A DNA stretch of 64,000 nucleotides, taken from contig NZ_FUZF01000006.1 of the NCBI RefSeq assembly GCF_900168125.1, positions 81,706 through 145,705 of the forward strand, read 5' to 3'. This stretch comes from Sphingobacterium nematocida (GTDB lineage: Bacteria; Bacteroidota; Bacteroidia; Sphingobacteriales; Sphingobacteriaceae). Under the pieces are notes generated by a model. It was given only the letters and a program-made list of their open reading frames with translations, was not told the origin of the DNA and did not search any database. How positions within the stretch are numbered: the first letter of the stretch is position 1; each line of letters begins with the position of its first letter. The translations under genes and the position numbers were made by a program. This document shows, piece by piece, positions 57,201-64,000 of the stretch.

Positions 57201-57546
57201 GCCAGAAAATACGGATGCTTTTTATTACAGACCGACAAATCAAAATCAAAGCAATACAACCATGAATCATATGCCACAGACAAGATATCTGTTGGATATG
57301 TCTTATTTGAGGTTGAAAAACTTGACATTCGGTTATTCCTTGCCTAATTCGGTGTTAGAGAGAGCAAAGATCTCTAAATTTAGAGTGTTCTTCTCTGGTG
57401 AGAATCTGTTGGAATTTGATAACTTAAATGTTCCTATCGACCCTGAGACAGATTATACAGAGCAGGCGAAAAGTGATCTTAATACTTTTGGTAGATCGTA
57501 TCCTTACCGCAGAACATTTTCACTAGGACTTCAATTAACATTTTAG
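54247..57546 (+). CDS. SusC/RagA importer of namZ module 1
   Basis: 1099 aa (ATG 54256 is an alternative start). Signal peptide ending TTADAK, an Ala/Asn-rich spacer, carboxypeptidase-regulatory-like domain (NTVTGTVSDTNGPVAGVTVS), TonB-box VVVVGYGTQKRTNVTGAVST, plug (PLILVDGVEVPS, DIESMSVVKDASAAIYGSRA) and barrel ending FSLGLQLTF. Its N-terminus is nearly identical to that of the SusC at 61081, but the plug and barrel diverge. Confidence 0.95.
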   Translation: MLHMRNTLLFSLALGMAVTTADAKIAKVANSTNLNAATAYSSNRLIQNTVTGTVSDTNGPVAGVTVSVVGVPGATTTDAQGNFKISAALGATLRFSSIGYISQDVKVAGNTVNVSLESEDNALEEVVVVGYGTQKRTNVTGAVSTVDTKKTFETRPVTDVGRALQGAVSGLTISTASGDLGGDPKIRLRGVSGSLKTDGGASPLILVDGVEVPSLSMINPTDIESMSVVKDASAAIYGSRAAWGVVLIKTKSGKRNTKTSINYSNNFALQTLSATPEIAGAAAGARAGLLAMQRTNPSLTGYNNLGTRYDEYAIQKMEEWERLYGGQDLGLEMVKGRDYEVKDGFLYFHRSWDAEDMFMKKYTPQQNHNLNISGGSDKINFNAGFGLISQTGVLKDNTDKFNRYNFNLGINADITDWLTGYAKVLYTASDVNKPYSYNGDVFEPIFYLYRWQRNFPYGTIDGLPMRNAITDVQQANMNTKNSNMARFTFGGQAKILPGLTLDADYTYSQFINKDNINGGSVTGWDFWNKTNFDYVTYTGAAHNRARKERTMTDRHVGNIYATYDKSIQDHNFKVMAGANAELFQKDNIWGQRLGLLDPNYPELGLANGDMTTSSGASHWSTLGFFGRVNYDYKNKYILEVLARYDGSSRFNRDNVWGFFPAMSAGYVITQEDYMDWSKPYLDFLKVRASWGSVGNQTVPSGLYLSTLSQANSDWVVGGINQNTMGTPSIVSQNLTWETVTTKEVGVDAAFFQNKFNVTFNRYRRTVSDLITGGEILSANFGAPSPLRNYGEMQTNGWELELAYNHSFNNGLNMRLSGQLSDYKETISKFDGIAQVNANGTSSDYSGKTIGEIWGYETDRLFQIDDFIQNGDGSYTLKNGLPSQSYYETTTFKFGPGDVKYKDLNGDGVIGVGEGTVGDPGDRRIIGNSNPRYQYGFRADFEYKGFDFGFFLQGVARRDAWVGGDLTVPGWRPAEAWYSHQMDYWTPENTDAFYYRPTNQNQSNTTMNHMPQTRYLLDMSYLRLKNLTFGYSLPNSVLERAKISKFRVFFSGENLLEFDNLNVPIDPETDYTEQAKSDLNTFGRSYPYRRTFSLGLQLTF

Positions 57547-57548
57547 AC

Positions 57549-59303
57549 ATGAAACTATTTAAATATATAGCTTTAGCAGGGGCGCTGTCTTTTTCGTCCT
57601 GTTCAAAAGACTTTTTAGGAGATGGGTTTTTAGAGAAAGATCCTATCGATCAGTTGACAGATCCAGCATTCTGGTCCTCTGAAAATAATATTCGTACTTA
57701 TACTTACGGCTTCTATAACTATTACTTTAAAGGTTATGGTAAAGGTTTTAGCTGGGGTACGTATTTTGCAGGACAGTTTATCAATGATGATCATACGCCT
57801 GCATCACCGATTGAAAATATCGTTACAGAATTTATACAGAATGTGCCTACTTCTGGTGGGGGCTGGTCTCCGGCGTTGCCAGCCAATCAGACTCCAGCTA
57901 CTGCAAGTTCGTATTATTCACGCATACGTAAGGCCAATCACTTTATAGCGAGTGTGCCTATCGCTACTTTGGCTGAGGATGTACAAAATCATTGGTTGGG
58001 CGTTGGTCGATTTTTCCGCGGTTTAGAATACGCAAACTTTGTGAACACTTTCGGGGATGTACCGTATATCGATCGTGTACTTTCTGAAACGGATTCCGAT
58101 CTTTACAGAAAGCGTGATTCGCGCGTGTATGTGATGGATAAGGTGTTGGAAGACTTTAAGTTTGCAGCTCAGTACGTGCGCACAAACGATGGGCCTAGTC
58201 AGCAAGCGGTGAATAAGAATGTTGTGTTGGCTTATATGTCTCGAATATTTCTTTTTGAGGGTACTTGGTTGAAATATCACGCAGTTGATGGGGTGAAAGC
58301 GAAAGAATATCTAGAGGCAGCCAAATGGGCGGCCGAAGAGTTAATGAAGAGTGGTGCTTTTTCTCTTTCTGCAGATTACAGAGGCTTGTTTACAGCAGAG
58401 TCCCTAAAGGGGAATTCGGAGGTGATCCTATTTAAAGAATACGTTGACGGTGTATTGCAACACAGTCTGATGTCTTTCAATAACTTGGAGCCTCAGGCCG
58501 GCATTTCAAAAAATGCGATGGATAGCTATTTGATGTCCGATGGACTTCCTATCGGATTATCGCCTTTGTATAAAGGAGATAAAACCGTGGCTGATAACTT
58601 TGCAAATCGTGATGGACGTATGGGGCAAACTGCTGTTCCGCAGTTAAGAATGATGAATACGTTGCCAAATTATGCTGTTTCAGGATATTCGACCCATAAA
58701 TTCCTTAATGAAAGTCTTAAAGATGGTAAGTTGGGAACTGGTCAGCTAAATGTTACTGATGCGCCAATAATTCGTTACGGCGAAGTGTTGTTAAATTACG
58801 CAGAGGCTGCCGCTGAGCTGGGGGTGTTGGATCAGGCAGGTCTGGATAAGTCCATCAACTTACTGCGTGGTAGAAAAGGTGTTTCTGTCGCAAAATTGGA
58901 GATATTGGGGAATCAGCCTGCTGTGAATGGACGGGTGTACGATGACCCTGCTCGTGATGCTACAGTAGCAAGTTTGATCTGGGAAATCCGTAGAGAGCGT
59001 CGTACAGAATTGATGTTTGAAGGATTGCGCCTGAACGATTTGCGTCGTTGGAAGAAACTGGAATATGCCGATACAGAAAAGAACCCGACTATAAATAGAG
59101 GTGCTTATATCGTAAAAGCGAACTATACCCCTGAAAAATTGAACGGAATCACGATCGATGGAACAAATGAAGGTTATATCATTCCTTCAAACAAAACCAA
59201 AAGAAAAGTATTGAATAAATACTATTTAGATCCAATTCCATTAGATCAGATTACGCTGTACAAAGCGAATAAATCAGAATTGGTTCAAAACCCTGAATGG
59301 TAA
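57549..59303 (+). CDS. SusD/RagB lipoprotein of namZ module 1
   Basis: 584 aa, lipobox SFSSC (residue 18). Opening KDFLGDGFLEKDPIDQLTDP and late signature WEIRRERRTELMFEGLRLND, as in RagB/SusD. Begins 2 bases after the susC stop, so the two are tightly coupled. Lid for the putative muropeptide importer. Confidence 0.94.
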   Translation: MKLFKYIALAGALSFSSCSKDFLGDGFLEKDPIDQLTDPAFWSSENNIRTYTYGFYNYYFKGYGKGFSWGTYFAGQFINDDHTPASPIENIVTEFIQNVPTSGGGWSPALPANQTPATASSYYSRIRKANHFIASVPIATLAEDVQNHWLGVGRFFRGLEYANFVNTFGDVPYIDRVLSETDSDLYRKRDSRVYVMDKVLEDFKFAAQYVRTNDGPSQQAVNKNVVLAYMSRIFLFEGTWLKYHAVDGVKAKEYLEAAKWAAEELMKSGAFSLSADYRGLFTAESLKGNSEVILFKEYVDGVLQHSLMSFNNLEPQAGISKNAMDSYLMSDGLPIGLSPLYKGDKTVADNFANRDGRMGQTAVPQLRMMNTLPNYAVSGYSTHKFLNESLKDGKLGTGQLNVTDAPIIRYGEVLLNYAEAAAELGVLDQAGLDKSINLLRGRKGVSVAKLEILGNQPAVNGRVYDDPARDATVASLIWEIRRERRTELMFEGLRLNDLRRWKKLEYADTEKNPTINRGAYIVKANYTPEKLNGITIDGTNEGYIIPSNKTKRKVLNKYYLDPIPLDQITLYKANKSELVQNPEW

Positions 59304-59422
59304 AATGAAACTTTCATGATTTTTTTGGATCACAAATAAATATGAAAGTTCTTGATGTCCATGGGATATGGAGACTTTCAGAAAAAAGATTAACGTAGGG
59401 ATTACGAGTATAATTCCCTATT

Positions 59423-59459
59423 GAAACCCTGTAAGAAATTACAGGGTTTCTTTGTTTTT
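59423..59459 (+). terminator. Rho-independent terminator
   Basis: GAAACCCTGTAA / TTACAGGGTTTC perfect 12-bp stem with a four-base loop and a T-rich tail; ends module 1. Confidence 0.92.
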
Positions 59460-59771
59460 AGCATATGGAATCGGTTGTGTATTTTTATGTAACTCAATTG
59501 TTACAACAAAGTGTTGGTGTTACACTATCTCCGTGTATTAAGAAGATGAATAAAGCTATTTAACATTATTTAACGCTATTAAACGACATTTTTTTTCGCT
59601 TTTCGGTTTTTCTAGGGTGTTCTGTTTTGTGCGGTTTTTGTTTTGCAAAACGCTGTAAGATGTTAGTTTGTGATCTATTGTTGCTTTATTGTGCGTTTTT
59701 TATTCTATTTTGGCTTATAAAATCTGAATTATTGATAATAACGCAAACTATTAATGAAGGGGCCTTTATTT
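59460..59771 (+). promoter_or_regulatory. Leader of namZ module 2
   Basis: 312 bp, related to the leader of module 1 (AATCGGTTGT, TTGTTACA, GTGTTACACTAT, TTAACATTATTTAACG), then a T-rich stretch with TTTTGTGCGGTTTTTG and TTATTGTGCGTTTTTT. The duplication therefore included the control region. Confidence 0.45.
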
Positions 59772-61004
59772 ATGAAGTTTTTACCAATTGTATTGTCGGC
59801 GGTTGCAGTATCGATGCTTATATCCTGTAATTCCCCCAATGAATCAAAACGGAAAGCAGAAAGAGAGTCGGCGCAGGACGCTAATACCCGTGCTGCCATT
59901 TTGCCTGCTGCAGGTCAGTTAGACGCTTATTTGCCTTTGTTGAAAGGTAAAAAAGTGGGACTGATGGGCAATCAGACTTCTATTGTTGGAGAGCAGAAGG
60001 AGCATCTGGTAGATGTGTTATTGCGTAACAAGGTAGACTTAAAATTTGGTTTTGCGCCAGAACACGGTTTTCGTGGTGATATTGAACGTGGTGAAAAAGT
60101 AAGTAATGATAAGGACTCTAAAACTGGTCTTCCGTTATACACGCTGTACGGTGGTAACGAAAAGCAGGATTCTATTGTACAGTCTGTGGATGTCATGATC
60201 TTTGATTTGCAGGATGTAGGAGCTCGTTTCTATACCTATATAACGTCCTTACATCGTGTGATGGAATTGTGTGCTAAACATAATAAGGAACTTATTGTAT
60301 TGGATCGGCCGAATCCTTGTGGGGATCAGGTAGATGGTCCAGTACGCAAAGACGATAAATTCAAATCGGATGTTTCGTATCATAAGATTGCTATGGTGCA
60401 TGGTCTTACTGTAGGTGAACTGGCAAATATGATAAATGGAGAGAAGTGGTTGGAGCAGGGGCGTCAATGTAAGGTGACTGTTATCCCTGTGCAAAACTGG
60501 GATCATTCCAAGATGTATGATCTACCTGTTATTCCTTCACCATCATTGCCAAATCATCTATCCGTGCGATTGTACGCTTCTTTGTGTTTGTTTGAAGGGA
60601 CAGAGATATCGGTAGGTCGCGGAACGGAATGGCCTTTTCAAGTAGTAGGTTATGATAACCCTGTCTATGGTGGTTTTAAATACACACCAGGCGAAAAGGC
60701 GGGTATGAAAAAACACGTAGAGGGGAAAGGCCAAACTATGTATGGTCTTGATCTTCGTGGATTGGACGCGGACAAGCAAACATTCACCCTGAAGTATGTA
60801 TTAGATTTTTATAATAAGATGCCCGATAAGTCCAAATTCTTCAGCCGAGCAGAGTTTTTTGATAAACTAGCTGGTACGGATGAGTTAAGAAAACAGATTA
60901 TAGCCGGAAAAACCGAAGATGAAATTAAAGCGTCCTGGCAACAGGAGTTGGCCGAATATAAGGAGATGCGTAAGAAGTATCTGCTATACAAAGATTTTGA
61001 ATAA
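59772..61004 (+). CDS. namZ: DUF1343 lipoprotein, NamZ family (copy 2)
   Basis: 410 aa when started at ATG 59772, matching copy 1 (MKFLP...); the in-frame ATG at 59754 would add six residues before the signal. Lipobox MLISC. Most residues after position 60 are identical to copy 1, including FAPEHGFRGDIERGEKV and RPNPCGDQ. Differences cluster in the spacer after the lipid anchor (residues 20-45). Head of the second namZ-susC module. Confidence 0.9.
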   Translation: MKFLPIVLSAVAVSMLISCNSPNESKRKAERESAQDANTRAAILPAAGQLDAYLPLLKGKKVGLMGNQTSIVGEQKEHLVDVLLRNKVDLKFGFAPEHGFRGDIERGEKVSNDKDSKTGLPLYTLYGGNEKQDSIVQSVDVMIFDLQDVGARFYTYITSLHRVMELCAKHNKELIVLDRPNPCGDQVDGPVRKDDKFKSDVSYHKIAMVHGLTVGELANMINGEKWLEQGRQCKVTVIPVQNWDHSKMYDLPVIPSPSLPNHLSVRLYASLCLFEGTEISVGRGTEWPFQVVGYDNPVYGGFKYTPGEKAGMKKHVEGKGQTMYGLDLRGLDADKQTFTLKYVLDFYNKMPDKSKFFSRAEFFDKLAGTDELRKQIIAGKTEDEIKASWQQELAEYKEMRKKYLLYKDFE

Positions 61005-61017
61005 GGTTATGGGATAA

Positions 61018-61042
61018 GGTCTGCTTTCTAAAAAAGCAGGCC
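61018..61042 (+). other. Intercistronic hairpin between namZ and susC (module 2)
   Basis: GGTCTGCTT / AAGCAGGCC stem at the same place as in module 1. Stem bases changed in a compensating way (CTACTT/AAGTAG to CTGCTT/AAGCAG). The T-run after it is lost (TTCCTAG), so it looks more like a processing or stability element than a terminator. Confidence 0.7.
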
Positions 61043-61080
61043 TTCCTAGATTATGAATTACTAAACAAGTTTATTTTAAT

Positions 61081-64000
61081 ATGCTAAATATGAGAAATAC
61101 TTTACTATTCTCTCTTGCATTGGGGTTGGCGGTGACGACTGTAGAAGCGAAAGCTTCGAAGGTTTCGAATCCCTCAAACCTTGCTGCAGCAACGGCCTAT
61201 TCGTCCAATAGGTTGGTACAAAATACAGTAACGGGTACTGTTTCTGATGCAAATGGGCCTCTAGCCGGGGTTTCCGTATCTGTAGTCGGTGTGTCGGGAT
61301 CAACCTCTACGGACGCTAACGGTCAATTTAAGATTACAGCAGCTTTGGGTGCTACATTGCGTTTTTCGAGTGTAGGATACGCTTCAAAAGATGTGAAAGT
61401 TGCTGGGAATACAGTTAATGTTTCGCTAGAAGTAGATGATAATTCACTGGATGAAGTCGTGGTCGTAGGTTACGGTCAACAGAAAAAAGGACATTTAACG
61501 GGTGCCGTCACAAATGTTGATGTGAAAAAGACTTTTGGAAATAGGCCAATTCCTGATGTTGGACGAGGTTTGCAAGGAGCTGTTCCTGGTTTATCTGTTC
61601 GAGTACCATCCGGAGAAGTTGGTTCGGATCCTATAATGAAAATACGCGGACATGTTGGCTCTGTTTTAGGATCTAGTAATCCTTTGATTTTAGTGGATAA
61701 CGTAGAAATACCTAGTATTAACATGATTAATCCAGATGATATTGAAAGTATCACCGTATTAAAAGACGCTGCATCTTCTGCTATATATGGTTCTAAAGCT
61801 GCTTTTGGGGTAATCTTGATTACTATGAAGAAGGGAGCAAATACCGAAAGCACAAATGTTACCTATTCAAATAATCTAGTGTGGCAATCTCCATTTAAGA
61901 AAATTGACATTGCGGGTATTGATGGTTTGGAGTATACATTAGATGCTCATGAGAACATGAAACAGTCGGGACCTGCCGGTGGTTTTTGGCGTATAGATAG
62001 AACTAGTTTTGAGAAAATTAAAGAGTGGCAGGAAAAATATGGTTCAACAGTAAAATATGATGATCCAGTTTTGTATGGCCGTGATTGGTGGTGGGACGGT
62101 ACACAGAAGTTTGGATACCGCGTTTATGATCCTGTCAAAACGATGATTAAGGACAACGCGTTCTCACATATTCATAATTTAGGACTGAACGGCAAAAGTG
62201 GAAATACTTCATATAATATGAGTGTTGGTTATCTAGGGCAAGAAGGAATGATGAAGCCGGCAGTACACGATGACTACAAAAGGTTTACGCCAACATTAAG
62301 CTTAACGACACGAGTTAACGACTATTTGTCATTGAGAGGGGGAGCTCGTTATGCGGAAAGCACAAAAAGAAATCCTAACTCATTGAACGTTGATGGATTT
62401 GCAGCTGACCCTTGGTTATATTTATATCGTTGGTCTCGTTTATTTCCAATTGGCGTACAAGAAAATGGCAAGGATATTATTGACCCAGCTTTCTCTGCAA
62501 GCAAGTCGCATGATGAGATCAATACCAAGAGATTCTTGAACATGAATTTAGGAACTACTATAAATGTGACTAAAAACTGGGATGTTCAAGGTGACTATGC
62601 TTACCAAATTGAAAACAATGGAGAGACATCTTCATTACCATACATACAAGGAAAGACGCATTGGTACGGTGTATCTGATTTATATGATACAAATGGTCAG
62701 AGAGTATATGTGGATGAAAATGGGGTGCCGACAGATAATGGGGGGATGTTAGCATATGAATTCCCTATGACGGATCATACTTTAAAAAGCAATACCTATT
62801 TCTATCAATATGCTTTTAAATCAAAAAGACATACATTTAACGCCGTAACGAATTATAATCTTGATTTGAAAGATCATCAGATGAAGTTTATGTTGGGAAC
62901 GAATATTGTTGCTTATAATTATGTTAGTCAATTTTCGAATCGTACTAACTTAATTAATAATGATAACCCACAATTTGATTTTGCTGTTGGAGTTCAAGAA
63001 TCTGGTGGTGGAACAAATTGGGATTCACAAGCGGGGTTCTTTGGCCGTGTTAATTATGCCTATAAAGATAAATATCTTTTTGAAGCAAGTTTGAGACGTG
63101 ATGGAACATCTAAATTTCCAACACATTTACGTTGGAGATGGTATCCCTCCGTATCGGGAGGTTGGGTAATTTCCAACGAAAACTTTATGGAAAGTCTAAA
63201 ACCTGTTTTGAGTTTCGCGAAATTGAGAGCTTCGTGGGGTTCGATCGGTGACCAATCTGTGCCAAATTCATTGTATTTACCTATTATGAGTATTGGTAAG
63301 AATACATGGTTGAATTCTGCGGGGCAACAGTTTTATCAGATGGGTACCCCAGATGCAGTGTCTAGAAATATTACATGGCAAGACATTGAACACCTTAATA
63401 TTGGCGCCGATTTCAGGTTCTTTAATAACAAACTGGGACTTACTGGAGAATGGTATGAGCGTAATACAAAAAATATGATTGTATCCGGAGATGTATTACC
63501 TGCTACTTATGGTACTTCTGCCCCAGAAGGTAATTATGGTAATTTAAGAACGCGCGGATGGGAAATCGCCGCGGACTATACACATCAATTTGATAACGGA
63601 TTGAAGTTAGTCTTTAATGCAAATATTGCAGATGCTGTAACTTTTGTTACTAAAGGAGCCGATTATAATACACCTTGGGCAGACCGCGCTCTAGGCACGA
63701 CATTTTCTACAGGTAGACGCTATGGTGATGTATATGGTTTTGTAACAGATCGTTTGTTCCAAAAGGAAGATTTCGTTTATGATGACCTAGGTAGTTTTGT
63801 TCAGACTGATATTATTTACAACGGTACAAGCAAACGCACCAATATGTTGGTGGGCAATAACCCTGTTTATCAAACTTATTTTGAGGATGGGAATCAAACG
63901 TTGTTAATGAGTCCTGGTGATGTGAAATTTGTTGACGTAAACGGTGACGGATATATTGATGCAGGTAAAAGTACCAATGGAGAGCCTGGAGATCGTGTCG
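61081..64000 (+). CDS. SusC/RagA importer of namZ module 2 (3' end outside window)
   Basis: 973 codons visible, frame open to the window edge. Start at ATG 61081 or 61090 (MRNTLLFSLALG). Signal and spacer nearly as in the SusC at 54247, then VTGTVSDANGPLAGVSVSVV, TonB-box VVVVGYGQQKKGHLTGAVTN, plug (PLILVDNVEIPS, DDIESITVLKDAASSAIYGS) and most of the barrel. Sequence departs from the first copy from the plug onwards, suggesting a different ligand range. Its SusD should lie just beyond the window. Confidence 0.93.
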   Translation, partial: MLNMRNTLLFSLALGLAVTTVEAKASKVSNPSNLAAATAYSSNRLVQNTVTGTVSDANGPLAGVSVSVVGVSGSTSTDANGQFKITAALGATLRFSSVGYASKDVKVAGNTVNVSLEVDDNSLDEVVVVGYGQQKKGHLTGAVTNVDVKKTFGNRPIPDVGRGLQGAVPGLSVRVPSGEVGSDPIMKIRGHVGSVLGSSNPLILVDNVEIPSINMINPDDIESITVLKDAASSAIYGSKAAFGVILITMKKGANTESTNVTYSNNLVWQSPFKKIDIAGIDGLEYTLDAHENMKQSGPAGGFWRIDRTSFEKIKEWQEKYGSTVKYDDPVLYGRDWWWDGTQKFGYRVYDPVKTMIKDNAFSHIHNLGLNGKSGNTSYNMSVGYLGQEGMMKPAVHDDYKRFTPTLSLTTRVNDYLSLRGGARYAESTKRNPNSLNVDGFAADPWLYLYRWSRLFPIGVQENGKDIIDPAFSASKSHDEINTKRFLNMNLGTTINVTKNWDVQGDYAYQIENNGETSSLPYIQGKTHWYGVSDLYDTNGQRVYVDENGVPTDNGGMLAYEFPMTDHTLKSNTYFYQYAFKSKRHTFNAVTNYNLDLKDHQMKFMLGTNIVAYNYVSQFSNRTNLINNDNPQFDFAVGVQESGGGTNWDSQAGFFGRVNYAYKDKYLFEASLRRDGTSKFPTHLRWRWYPSVSGGWVISNENFMESLKPVLSFAKLRASWGSIGDQSVPNSLYLPIMSIGKNTWLNSAGQQFYQMGTPDAVSRNITWQDIEHLNIGADFRFFNNKLGLTGEWYERNTKNMIVSGDVLPATYGTSAPEGNYGNLRTRGWEIAADYTHQFDNGLKLVFNANIADAVTFVTKGADYNTPWADRALGTTFSTGRRYGDVYGFVTDRLFQKEDFVYDDLGSFVQTDIIYNGTSKRTNMLVGNNPVYQTYFEDGNQTLLMSPGDVKFVDVNGDGYIDAGKSTNGEPGDRV

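Overview
The window looks like chromosomal DNA of a Bacteroidota species, most likely of the Sphingobacterium/Pedobacter type. The evidence is repeated SusC/SusD outer-membrane pairs, an ECF sigma/FecR pair, many lipoproteins with a Cys lipobox, a DUF6520 protein, and promoters with the TAnnTTTG -7 element. No rRNA, tRNA or CRISPR array was recognised.

Layout. (1) 1-12.1 kb: end of a thioredoxin-like gene, then a nutrient-uptake locus: ECF sigma factor, FecR anti-sigma, STN-bearing SusC transducer, SusD, an M43-like lipoprotein with a destroyed zinc site, two TlpA-like thioredoxins and a secreted SRPBCC protein. A 460-bp inverted-repeat-bounded element sits between sigma factor and anti-sigma factor. 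(2) 12.1-18.6 kb: SusC, SusD and a lipoprotein, followed by a convergent alpha/beta hydrolase. (3) 19.5-37 kb: a nitrogen-oxide/anaerobiosis island with a 12-TM heme-copper-oxidase-like protein, azurin, anaerobic ribonucleotide reductase (nrdD, a separate glycyl-radical domain gene, nrdG), a DUF59 protein, a second 12-TM protein, a DUF1858/DUF2249 protein, RIC (Fe-S repair), the nos operon (nosY, nosF, nosD, nosL, membrane protein, clade-II-like nosZ, cytochrome c), a Crp/Fnr regulator and an uncharacterised 595-aa protein. Four promoters in this island carry TTATG-N8-CATAA centred 28.5-29.5 bp upstream of a TAnnTTTG box, so they look like one Fnr-type regulon. (4) 37-38.9 kb: a 7 x 63-bp minisatellite bounded by 32-bp inverted repeats, a small HTH gene and a structured non-coding stretch. 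(5) 38.9-45.3 kb: SusC (with an odd 825-bp open 5' extension), SusD, thioredoxin-like protein and a convergent DUF6520 protein. (6) 46.1-52.5 kb: a membrane LytTR regulator followed by a SusC/SusD operon. (7) 52.9-64 kb: two tandem copies of a namZ-susC(-susD) module. NamZ (DUF1343) is an exo-muramidase family, which suggests scavenging of peptidoglycan-derived MurNAc compounds; the second SusC runs off the window.

The anaerobic island reads as a unit for life at low oxygen: N2O respiration (NosZ and its maturation factors), protection or repair of Fe-S proteins from NO (RIC, DUF2249, DUF59), oxygen-independent dNTP synthesis (NrdD/NrdG) and small electron carriers (azurin, cytochrome c). Nitrite and NO reductases of the usual families are not visible, so the organism could be a non-denitrifying N2O reducer. 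The most unusual points are the split NrdD, the shared operator/promoter geometry, the dead M43 homologue, the minisatellite in an inverted repeat, and the compensatory hairpin conserved between the two namZ modules.
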